64,000 bases of DNA, taken from Alphaproteobacteria bacterium (GTDB lineage: Bacteria > Pseudomonadota > Alphaproteobacteria > Reyranellales > Reyranellaceae). The notes under the pieces are model-generated. The model did not search any database and was not told the DNA's origin. It was given only the letters and a program-made list of their open reading frames with translations. Each line of letters starts with the position of its first letter. Position 1 is the first letter of the stretch. Shown one piece after another: positions 19,201-27,100 of this stretch. The stretch spans positions 1 to 64,000 of the forward strand of contig JAFKFK010000011.1 of the NCBI GenBank assembly GCA_017307275.1, written 5' to 3'. Both the position numbers and the translations under genes were made by a program.

Positions 19201-19439
19201 ATGTAGAGCATGTTCTCGACGCCGTTGATCTCCTGCTCGAGTGGTGTGGCGACGGTTTCGCTCACCACCTGAGCGGAGGCGCCGGGATAGTTCGCGCTGA
19301 TGACGATCGTCGGCGGCGCGATGTCGGGATACTGCGCCACCGGCAGCGAGAAATAGGAGATGCCACCGACCAGGGTGATGAAGATCGACACGACCATCGC
19401 AAAGATCGGCCGGTCGATGAAGAAGTGCGACAGCTTCAT
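16248..19439 (-). CDS. RND multidrug efflux transporter, inner-membrane permease (HAE1 family)
   Basis: Proton-driven RND pump of 1063 residues, the full AcrB/MexB length. It begins with LSHFFIDRPIFAMVVS and AQYPDIAPPTIVISANYPGA, typical of hydrophobe/amphiphile exporters. TM4 carries the proton-relay pair in GIVVDDAIVVVENVERN, and two large periplasmic loops follow TM1 and TM7. It would take substrates from the periplasm or outer leaflet and pass them to an outer-membrane channel. It lies 9 bases downstream of its membrane-fusion gene; no TolC-type channel gene is in the window. Its 3' end converges on the carboxylase gene with a 15-base gap. Confidence 0.95.
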   Translation of the reverse strand: MKLSHFFIDRPIFAMVVSIFITLVGGISYFSLPVAQYPDIAPPTIVISANYPGASAQVVSETVATPLEQEINGVENMLYMTSQATSDGQLTLTVTFALGTDLDIAQVLVQNRAAVALPRLPEEVQRLGITVRKNSPDLMMVIHLSSPDGSRDQLYISNYVTLQVKDVLARLDGVGDVQTRGARDYSMRIWLDPEKVAARNLTAGEVLAALRAQNVQVASGVLNQPPVPKPHAFSINVETLGRLVDPRQFSNIIVRTDPDGRVTRIRDIGRVELGAQDYNSNAYLDERTAVPMLIFQRPGSNALATAARLKTAMEELSASFPSGLKYDIVYNPTEFIAESVHEVYKTMIEAVILVVLVVILFLQSWRASLIPIIAIPVSLIGTLAVMAAVGFSLNNLSLFGLVLAIGIVVDDAIVVVENVERNIRAGLTPREAAHETMDEVGGALVAIALVLSAVFIPAAFIAGISGQFFRQFAVTIASATIISCIVSLTLSPALCALLFKPHSEHAAVGKSAITRGISGFFRIFNSGFDWLSNAYGRWTGVFVRRGLIFLGIYAVLIALTGWQFVRAPTGFIPAQDQGYLITVIQLPPGASLERTDAVVRRATKIILETPGVVHAVPFAGFDGATFTSAPNAGAIFAALAPFPDRVAKRQSAAKVLADLRTRLGAVEEAFIIVIPPPPVRGIGNSGGFKMMVQDKRGRGLPELEAATQDLIAAANQTPGLTGVFTLFNTRTPKLYADIDRVKAEILGVTADNVFGALEVYLGSVFVNEFNYLGRTYRVTAQADGPFRQTVSDIANLKTRNNAGQMVPIGAVTTFHDITGAHRVPRYNLFPAAELQGNTLPGYSTGYAIATMEKLAAERLPDGFGYEWTELAYQEKLVGNTGLLVFAASIVFVFLVLAAQYESWSLPLSVILIVPMCLLAGVSGLLARGLEVNILAQVGFVVLIGLAAKNAILIVEFARQAEAEGANRFDAAIQAARTRLRPILMTSFAFILGVVPLAIATGAGSEMRQSLGTTVFFGMLGVTGFGLIFTPVFYVAMRALAAKLQRTPRPVQPIAQDSLPEERA

Positions 19440-19448
19440 GGCCGGCGC

Positions 19449-20630
19449 CTAGTCGGTCTCAGGTTCGGCTTCGATCGTGCCGGGTTTCGGCGCCACCTTG
19501 GTTCCGGGCCGGGCCCGCATCAGGCCGTTGATGATGACCTTGTCGGTCGGCAGGAGACCGGAGCGGACGATGCGCAGCCCTTCGTAGCTGGGCCCTGGGC
19601 GAATGATCTTGGGCACTACGACGTTCTCGTCGTTGACGGTCAGCACCATCTTGCGCGACTGGTCGGTGACCACGGCCGCGTCCGGGATCAGGATTGCCTT
19701 GTAGGGTTCGGAGCCCGGGATGCGGATGCGGCCGAACTGGCCTGCAGTGAAAAGAAGGTTGGGGTTGGGAAAGACGGCACGCACGCGGATCGTGCCCGAG
19801 CTGCGGTCGACCCGGTTCTCGACGAAGTTCATGCGGCCTTCATGCGGCCAGCCTTTCTCGTCGGTGAGGTGGAGCGATACGGCGACGGTATTGTCGCGCG
19901 TCGACCGCATCAGCCCTTTCTCCGTGGCGCGCTGATAGGCCAAGTAGTCCGACTCGCTCATGTCGAAGTTGAAGTAGATCGGGTCGAGCGAGACGATCGT
20001 GGTCAAGAGCGTGGCGGTTCCGCCTTCACCTCCTGTGATCAGATTGCCGATGCTCACCTGATGGCGGCTGATCCGCCCGGCCATCGGCGCGATGATGCGG
20101 GTGAACTCGACATTCAGCTCGGCCGTGCGAATGCCCGCCTTCGCGGCCTCGACGGCAGCAGTCGCGACCTTGAGGTCCGAAACCCTCTGGTCGTAGGAGC
20201 TGGCCGGTTCGAAGTCCCGTTTGCGCAATTCCGTGGAGCGCTTGAGCTGCACTTGGGCCAGGTCTACCTGGGCTTCGGCCTGGCTGAGCTGCGCGCGCAT
20301 GGAGGCGAGTGCGGCTTCATAAGGCCGAGGGTCGATGACGAACAGCAGGTCGCCCTTCTTGACGGTCTGCCCATCCTGGAAGTGAATTTCCGTCAGGTAG
20401 CCAGCGACCCGGGCGCGGATCTCGACGAAGTCGACCGCCTGGAACTGTCCGGTGAACTGATCCCACTCGGTAATCTCTTTTTGCAGCGGCGGGCTGACAG
20501 TTACCGATGGCGGTGCTGGCGTCGTGGTCTGTGCCGATGCGGCACCACTGGCGGCGAGTGCTGCCACCAGCGCCATTGCGATCCAGGATTTCAGTCGTTG
20601 TGTGGGGCGAGCTTCGCCAAAGTCAGGCAT
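19449..20630 (-). CDS. RND efflux periplasmic adaptor (membrane fusion protein)
   Basis: Periplasmic adaptor subunit of the adjacent RND pump, 393 residues. An Ala-rich signal sequence (SWIAMALVAALAASGAASA) is followed by the barrel-sandwich segment (VEIRARVAGYLTEIHFQDGQ), an alpha-hairpin of about residues 95-165, the second lipoyl half (RIIAPMAGRISRHQVSIGNL), and beta-barrel and membrane-proximal domains (FTAGQFGRIRI). No lipobox Cys is visible, so it may be held by an uncleaved N-terminus or be soluble. ATG 20630 was chosen because GGAG lies 9 bases upstream and the signal sequence then starts near the N-terminus. First gene of a two-gene efflux operon. Confidence 0.93.
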   Translation of the reverse strand: MPDFGEARPTQRLKSWIAMALVAALAASGAASAQTTTPAPPSVTVSPPLQKEITEWDQFTGQFQAVDFVEIRARVAGYLTEIHFQDGQTVKKGDLLFVIDPRPYEAALASMRAQLSQAEAQVDLAQVQLKRSTELRKRDFEPASSYDQRVSDLKVATAAVEAAKAGIRTAELNVEFTRIIAPMAGRISRHQVSIGNLITGGEGGTATLLTTIVSLDPIYFNFDMSESDYLAYQRATEKGLMRSTRDNTVAVSLHLTDEKGWPHEGRMNFVENRVDRSSGTIRVRAVFPNPNLLFTAGQFGRIRIPGSEPYKAILIPDAAVVTDQSRKMVLTVNDENVVVPKIIRPGPSYEGLRIVRSGLLPTDKVIINGLMRARPGTKVAPKPGTIEAEPETD

Positions 20631-20724
20631 GGTAGCGAACTCCAGCCATTGACAATGGGCACGACGATACACCGCGACCAGCGGTGTTCATCGACTAAAT
20701 TTTTGGTGAACGATTAGGTTCTTT

Positions 20725-20755
20725 CCTCCTCTGCGCGAACTTTGCGCAGAGGAGG
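20725..20755 (-). terminator. Intrinsic terminator after the substrate-binding protein gene
   Basis: Perfect 12-base inverted repeat: left arm 20725-20736 (CCTCCTCTGCGC), loop GAACTTT, right arm 20744-20755. It lies 20 bases past the stop of the family-5 substrate-binding protein gene and before the adaptor gene, so it should separate the two minus-strand transcription units. Confidence 0.75.
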
Positions 20756-20775
20756 TGAGGAACGGGCGCTAAGAA

Positions 20776-22680
20776 CTACTGCGCGATCCAGAATGTGTCG
20801 GGCTGGTAGAGGCCGATATATCCGCCCGGATCCCAGGCGTAATAGCCTTCCTTGGGCACGTTGCGGACCTTCGGGCCGACCACGATCGGCTGGCGGATGC
20901 CGTTCACCGTGCCGATCGAGAAGACTTCGTCGGCGTTGGTCTGGAGGATCTTGTCCCAGGCCTTGCGCCGATCGGCCGACGTCGCGCCGGTCTCCCATTC
21001 CTTCACGTAGTCGAGCAGCTTGCAGGCCGACTCCATGTCGCACTTCTCGCCCTGCCGGCCCTTCGACTCGACGAACATGCCCCAGCGCGACCATTGCAGG
21101 CCACCCAGCATGGTCGGCGCGAACTCCTTGGGGCTGGTGTTGACTGTCGGCACCGCCGTCACCGCGCCGGCAAAGGCCGTCATCACGGCCTCGCCCGAGA
21201 AGGTCCGGAGCCGGAAGTTCTCACGCGTCTGCGGCTTGGTCAGCATCTTGATGCCGATCTTCTTCCAGTTGTCGGCGATCAGGGCGAGAGCGTCGGCATC
21301 CTCGGTCTCTTCGCTGGCATGCTCGACGACGATGGTCGCGGGCCGCCCGTCAGGCAGCAGGCGAATGCCCTGGCTGTCCTTCTTGGTGAGGCCGATCTCG
21401 TCCAGGAGCTTGTTCGCGAGCTTGGGATCGTAGTTCGCCCACTTGGTCGCATACTCCGGCTTGAACAGCTCGGAGCGCGGCATGATCGTGTTGTTGGAGG
21501 GCTTGGCGAGGCCGATATAGACGACCTGGTTCAGCTCGTCGCGGTCGATGGCGAGCGACAGGGCCCGGCGGAAGCGCACGTCGCGCATCAGCTTGCGCCA
21601 CTCCTCGTCGTTGGCCGTGAGGTTGGGGTAGAGCGCGATCTGCGAACCCGAGCCGGATTCCCAGAGCCGCACGTTCACGCCCGAGGTCTGCGCGCTCTTC
21701 TGCAGGAACGTGTAGTCGCGCATGTTGAGGTAGCGCGGCTGCAGGTCGGCCTCGCCGAGGCCGGCCTTGGCCGGCACGAGGTTGGTGGCGGCGACCGTGA
21801 AGATCACGCGGTCGACATAGGGAAGCTGCTGCCCTTTGGTGTCGATGCGATGATAGAAGGGATTGCGCAGATAGACGAAGCGCTGCGCCGGCGACGCCGT
21901 GGTGTTGACCCACGGGTTGAGCGTCGGCAGGTCGATGTTGTCGTTGGCGTACATCACGTCGAGGCGCTTGTAGACCTGGACCCAGTTCTGCTGGCCACCC
22001 TTGGCAGCCTTCAGGATCTCCGCCTCGGGCGTGTACTTGGTGTGGAATTTCTTGAGGTAGTGCGCGGGCCGGAACAGGAAGAGCGGCGCGGCGCGCGCCT
22101 GGCTTTCGATGAAGTAGGGATTGGGCTTCTCCCAAGTGTACTTGATCGTCAGCGGATCGATGATCTCGACCTTGGGCGGCTTGCCGTCGACGAGCAGCTC
22201 GACCGAGGGACCGGAGCTCGAGAGTTCCTTGTTGTTGGCGACGTCTTCCCAGAAGAAGCGGAAGTCCTCGGTGGTGAAGGGTTCGCCATCCGACCACTTG
22301 TGGCCGGCGCGCAGCTTGAAGGTGAACTCTCGGCCGTCCTTCTCCTCGTAGCTTTCGAGGATGTCGGGCTTCAGCTTGAACTTGGGGTCGTGAATGATGA
22401 GGCGCGTGTAGCTGTAGATCGTCATCAGCCGTGTGTCGCGCGCGCTGGCCACCAGCATGTTGAGCTGTCCGCCCTGCCGGCCCGGCCCGTCGCCGCCGGC
22501 GAACTGCGTGACCACCCAAGGCTGCTGGGGCACGCGCTTGTCGACCGGCGGTAGGGCGCCCGACTTCACCTGGTCCGCAAGCATCGGCGTTTCCTGGAGC
22601 GCCGGCAGGGGATCGGCCGCGAGGGCAGGGCCTGCCATCCAGCCGAAAAGGAGTGCCGTTGTCAGAGCGCGTCTTTTCAT
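20776..22680 (-). CDS. ABC transporter substrate-binding protein, family 5 (peptide/opine type)
   Basis: Periplasmic solute-binding protein of 634 residues, in the large family-5 (DppA/OppA) class. A cleavable signal peptide is clear (KRRALTTALLFGWMAGPALAAD). The ligand domains contain the family landmarks LTIKYTWEKPNPYF, FRRALSLAIDRDELNQVVY and the C-terminal region typical of longer oligopeptide or antimicrobial-peptide-type receptors. ATG 22680 has GTGAGG 8 bases upstream; the longer open frame lacks homology. No permease or ATPase gene is adjacent, so it is an orphan receptor. It is divergent from the FMN-dependent dehydrogenase gene, about 200 bases apart. Ligand unknown. Confidence 0.9.
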   Translation of the reverse strand: MKRRALTTALLFGWMAGPALAADPLPALQETPMLADQVKSGALPPVDKRVPQQPWVVTQFAGGDGPGRQGGQLNMLVASARDTRLMTIYSYTRLIIHDPKFKLKPDILESYEEKDGREFTFKLRAGHKWSDGEPFTTEDFRFFWEDVANNKELSSSGPSVELLVDGKPPKVEIIDPLTIKYTWEKPNPYFIESQARAAPLFLFRPAHYLKKFHTKYTPEAEILKAAKGGQQNWVQVYKRLDVMYANDNIDLPTLNPWVNTTASPAQRFVYLRNPFYHRIDTKGQQLPYVDRVIFTVAATNLVPAKAGLGEADLQPRYLNMRDYTFLQKSAQTSGVNVRLWESGSGSQIALYPNLTANDEEWRKLMRDVRFRRALSLAIDRDELNQVVYIGLAKPSNNTIMPRSELFKPEYATKWANYDPKLANKLLDEIGLTKKDSQGIRLLPDGRPATIVVEHASEETEDADALALIADNWKKIGIKMLTKPQTRENFRLRTFSGEAVMTAFAGAVTAVPTVNTSPKEFAPTMLGGLQWSRWGMFVESKGRQGEKCDMESACKLLDYVKEWETGATSADRRKAWDKILQTNADEVFSIGTVNGIRQPIVVGPKVRNVPKEGYYAWDPGGYIGLYQPDTFWIAQ

Positions 22681-22881
22681 CTTCAGCCTCACCGTTTGCC
22701 CTTGTTTGTACGCGGGCTCTTCTTGTGGGTTCCGCCGAGCGGATGCCCCATGACGATCAAATCGCCGAAAGCCGCTATCGTCAATGCCAGCGGCCTTTAT
22801 TGGCCGCTGTCCGTGACGTCTCGTTGACGCACCGCGCCGGACGCGCAAGAAAACGCCAATCGGTTTTGGATCGGGGGAAAG
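22681..22881. promoter_or_regulatory. Divergent intergenic region
   Basis: About 200 bases between two divergent genes (family-5 receptor and FMN-dependent dehydrogenase), one of the largest gaps in the window. It must hold both promoters. It is less GC-rich than the flanks around 22760-22870. I see no clear sigma-70 or sigma-54 hexamers and no strong operator-like palindrome. Confidence 0.45.
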
Positions 22882-23976
22882 ATGGCGAGCGGCCTTGAGA
22901 GTGAATTCGTGACGCTGCACGAGATCGTCAAAGCGGCAAAAATCCGCCTCAATCCCAACATCTGGGACTATCTGATCGGCGGCACGGAAACCGAAACCAC
23001 GCTGCGGCGCAACAGGATGGCGCTGGATTCCATTGCCTTCAAGCCGCGCGTGCTACGCGACGTTTCGTCAATCGATCCCTCGTCGGAAATCTTCGGCCGC
23101 AAGATCAGGCTCCCGGTGATGTTGGCTCCCGTGGGCTCGCTGGAATCCTTCGAGCCCGGCGGTGGCATAACCGTGGCCAAGGGCGCCGGGGCCGGCAATG
23201 TGCCGATGCTGATCAGCTCGGTGACGACGCTCAAGCTCGAAGACATCGTAAAGGGTGGCGCCGCGCCCAAGATCTATCAGCTCTATGTCCGGGGCGACGA
23301 TGCCTGGGTCGCCGATTGCGTGAAGCGGGCAATGGATGCGGGTTACGACGCCTTCTGCATCACCGTCGACACGCAGGTCTACAGCCGCCGCGAGCGCGAC
23401 ATCGCCAAGCGCTTCGTGAAGTCGTGGCGGACTTCGGCCACGGGCCAGGACCATCAAGCCTCCTTCTCGTGGAAGAATTTCGCGGCAGTGCGGGAGAAGT
23501 TCCCCGATGTGAAATTCATGCTGAAGGGCATCGGTACCGGCGAGGATGCGGAGATCGCCTGTCAGCACGGCGTCTGGTCCGTTTATTGCTCGAACCATGG
23601 CGGCCGACAGCTCGACCACGGTCGCGGTTCGGCCGAGGTGTTGCCGGAGATTGTCGATGCCGTCGCTGGTCGCGCCAAGATCGCGGTCGACGGTTCCTTC
23701 AGCCGTGGCAGCGACATCGTGAAGGCGATCTGCATGGGCGCCGACTGGGTCGGGCTCGGCCGGCTCTACTGCTACGGCCTCGCGGCCGCGGGCGCGGCCG
23801 GGATCGAGCGCGTGATCGAGCTGCTCGAAGAGGAAATGAAGGAGGCGATGGGCCTCCTGGGTGTCACCGCCTTGTCACAGCTCGACAAGAGCTACATCAG
23901 CCGCAGCATGCCGACCAACATGCCCGGCGTGCACAGTGCCTTCCCGCTGCTGAACCTTCGCGACGAGGGTTACTGA
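22882..23976 (+). CDS. FMN-dependent alpha-hydroxy acid dehydrogenase/oxidase (LldD-like)
   Basis: FMN enzyme of the L-lactate dehydrogenase/glycolate oxidase family, 364 residues, oxidising an L-2-hydroxy acid to the 2-oxo acid. TIM-barrel landmarks: PVMLAPVGS for FMN phosphate contacts, ITVDTQVYSRRERD, active-site His about 239 within SNHGGRQLDH, then VDGSFSRGSDIVKAICMGAD and VGLGRLYCYGLAAAG. ATG at 22882 has GGGGGAAAG upstream. No membrane-binding insertion is obvious, so it may be soluble and use oxygen or a cytochrome. It stands alone between a divergent receptor gene and a terminator hairpin. Lactate, mandelate or another hydroxy acid are all possible. Confidence 0.9.
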   Translation: MASGLESEFVTLHEIVKAAKIRLNPNIWDYLIGGTETETTLRRNRMALDSIAFKPRVLRDVSSIDPSSEIFGRKIRLPVMLAPVGSLESFEPGGGITVAKGAGAGNVPMLISSVTTLKLEDIVKGGAAPKIYQLYVRGDDAWVADCVKRAMDAGYDAFCITVDTQVYSRRERDIAKRFVKSWRTSATGQDHQASFSWKNFAAVREKFPDVKFMLKGIGTGEDAEIACQHGVWSVYCSNHGGRQLDHGRGSAEVLPEIVDAVAGRAKIAVDGSFSRGSDIVKAICMGADWVGLGRLYCYGLAAAGAAGIERVIELLEEEMKEAMGLLGVTALSQLDKSYISRSMPTNMPGVHSAFPLLNLRDEGY

Positions 23977-23997
23977 TCGAAGACCATTGCAAGACAT

Positions 23998-24021
23998 CGC
24001 AGAGAACTCACAGTCTCTGCG
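23998..24021 (+). terminator. Terminator-like hairpin after the hydroxy acid dehydrogenase
   Basis: Perfect 8-base inverted repeat CGCAGAGA / TCTCTGCG with an 8-base loop, about 20 bases past the dehydrogenase stop. The rest of the gap to 24170 is non-coding and presumably holds the promoter of the next gene; nothing else is recognisable. Confidence 0.45.
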
Positions 24022-24170
24022 GCAGTCGCAATGAATCCGTAGCCGAGCATCACTATGGACTCCGCCTGCGAGTGACGTAGGCGGCCGGCAATCGAAATCA
24101 CCCGCTGATCTTTTTACTGCCCCAGTTGCGGCGCGATGACGCGCGCCTTCATCAGCGGAGGTTTCGATCC

Positions 24171-27100
24171 ATGGCCCTTTCAACGACGGCAACTGGCGCG
24201 ATCGATATCGCGGTCAAAGGGGCCTTGGCTCTGGCCGGTGCAGAAATCTCGGCCTTCGACGCCGCCAGCGACCGTCTGTTCACGACGTCGAATGCGGGCC
24301 TGCAGGTCGTCAACCTCGCCGATCCCGCGGCGCCCAGCCTGATCGCCACGGTGGACTTCCGGACCCTGGGCTTTGCCACCACCGATGTCACGAGCGTGAC
24401 GGTCAAGGACGGGATCGTCGCCGTCGCCCTGCCGGCTGCCGTCAAGACTCAGCCCGGCCAGGTCGTCTTCCTCAAGGCATCCGATCACACGCTGCTGGGC
24501 TCGGTCACGGTCGGCGCACTGCCCGACATGGTGACCTTCACCGCCGACGGCAAGAAGGTCCTGGTCGCCAACGAGGGTGAACTCGACGCGTCGGGTGCCG
24601 ACGCGCCGGGCTCGGTCAGCATCATCGATATCTCCGGTGGTGTGGCTGCTGCGACGGTGCAGACGGCGACCTTCGACAGCTTCAACGGCCAGGAAGCGGC
24701 TCTGCGTGCCGCGGGCGTCCGCATCTTCGAGGGCAAGTCGGTCTCGATGGATGTCGAACCGGAATACATCGCGATCTCGCCGGATGGCGCCACGGCGATG
24801 GTAACCCTGCAGGAAGCCAATGCCGTCGCCCTCCTCGACATTGCCACCGCAACCTTCACCAAGATCGTGCCGCTTGGCCTGAAGGACTGGAACGGACTGC
24901 TGCTGGATATCAGCGATCGCGACGGCGCGGGCGGCACGGCGTCGATGAAGCTCGTCTCCGACTCGCATCTCTTCGGCATGTACATGCCCGATGCCATCGC
25001 CAGCTATCAGGCGGGCGGCCAGACCTACTATGTCATGGCAAACGAGGGCGACGACCGCGACGACTTCCTCAATCCCGACGAGACGATCCGCGTCGGCTCC
25101 AGCTCGTACGATCTCGACAACGCCCTGTTCCCCAATGAAGCCGCGTTGAAGGATCAGGCGGCGCTCGGCCGTCATACAGTGTCCAATGCGCCGGGCCTGC
25201 GCGGCGACACGGACGGCGATGGCGATATCGACCAGATCCTGACCTACGGCGGCCGTTCCTTCTCGATCGTCGATCAACAGGGCAATCGCGTGTTCGACAG
25301 CGGCGATGTGCTTGAGCGCATCATCGTGGAAAAGTTCCCGGCGCTGTTCGACGATACGCGCAGCGACAACAAGGGCCCCGAACCCGAAGGGCTCACGATC
25401 GGCCAGGTGGGCGGTACGACCTACGCCTTCGTGGCTCTCGAGCGGTCCAATATCACGCTCGCTTTCGACATCACCAATCCGGCGAACGTCACTTATGCCG
25501 GCGCCGCGCGGAACGCGGGCGACGTGAGCCCGGAAGGCCTGCTGTTCATCCCGGCCGCCGATTCGCCCAGCGGCAAGGACCTGCTGGTGGCCAGCAACGA
25601 GGTCAGCAACAACATCACCGTGTTCGAGCTGAATGCCGCCGCGCCCACGCCGGCCTTCACCCTGCAGCTTCTGCATCTGTCCGACGGCGAGGCGGGGCTC
25701 TTGGCTGGCGACACGGCGCCGAATCTGGCGGCTCTGGTCGATGCCTTCGACGGCGCTTACGCCAACACGCTGATCCTGTCGGGTGGCGACAACTTCCTGC
25801 CCGGCCCCTTCATCAATGCCGGCACCGATCCCTCGCTCAATGCCGTGGCCGGAATCGGCGCGACGGCAGCGGGCCGGCCCGACATCGCGATCCTCAACGC
25901 CCTCGGCGTCGAGACCTCGACCATCGGCAATCACGAGTTCGACCTGGGATCGACGGCATTCCGCGACGCCTTCACGCCGTCGGGCGCCTGGGGCGGTGCG
26001 CTGTTCCCGTACCTCTCCTCGAACCTCGACTTCTCCGGCGACAGTGCGCTCAGCCCGCGCTTCACCAATACCCTGGATGGCGGCACGGCGACCCTGGTTG
26101 CCGAAGCCAGTTCCCTGAAGGGCCGGATCGCGCCGGCGGCGGTGGTGACCGAAGGTGGCCAGAAGATCGGTATCGTCGGCGCCACGACCCAGCTCCTCGA
26201 GTCGATTTCCTCGCCCAACGGCACCGAGGTGAAAGGCTTCCCGACCGGACCTGGCGCCAACGGCGAAGTCGACAACATGGATCTGCTGGCGGCGCAGCTT
26301 CAGCCGATCATCAACGAACTGATCGCCGAGGGCGTCAACAAGATCGTCCTGACGTCGCATCTGCAGCAGATCCAGAACGAGCAGCTCCTCGCCACCAAGC
26401 TGAAGGGCGTCGACATCATCCTGTCGGCCGGGTCGAACACCCGGCTGGGCGATGCCGACGACGTGCCGGCGACCTTCCCGGGTCACGAGCCGACCTTCGC
26501 CAACACCTATCCGATCGTCACCCAGGGCAGCGACGGCAAGACGACCCTGATCGTCAACACCGACGGCGAATACACCTATCTCGGCCGCCTCGTTGTCGAC
26601 TTCGACGCCAATGGCGACATCATCCTGGGCAGCCTGGCAGCCAACACCGCGATCAACGGCGCCTATGCCGCGACGACGGCAAACGTCGCCAAGGCATGGG
26701 GCGTAACCGAAGATCAGTTGGCGACCACGGCTTTCGCCGAGGGTACCAAGGGCGACCAGGTCCGCGACATCACGCAGGCGGTCGATGCGGTGATCGCGTC
26801 CAAGGACGGCAACGTCTACGGCTTCACCGACGTTTACCTCGAAGGTGAGCGGGCCTTCATCCGCTCCCAGGAAACCAACCTCGGCAGCCTGTCGGCCGAT
26901 ACCGGCGTCTATGCCCTGCAGAAGATCCTGGGCGACGCCGCCGACGGCCAGCTCATCGTCGGCCTTCGCAACGGTGGCGGCGTTCGCGCCCAGATCGGCT
27001 CCGTCGACGACAACGGCAACAAGGTTGCGCCGATTGCCAACACCGATGCCAACAAGCCGACCGGCGGCGTGTCGCAGCTCGACGTCGAAAACGCCCTGCG

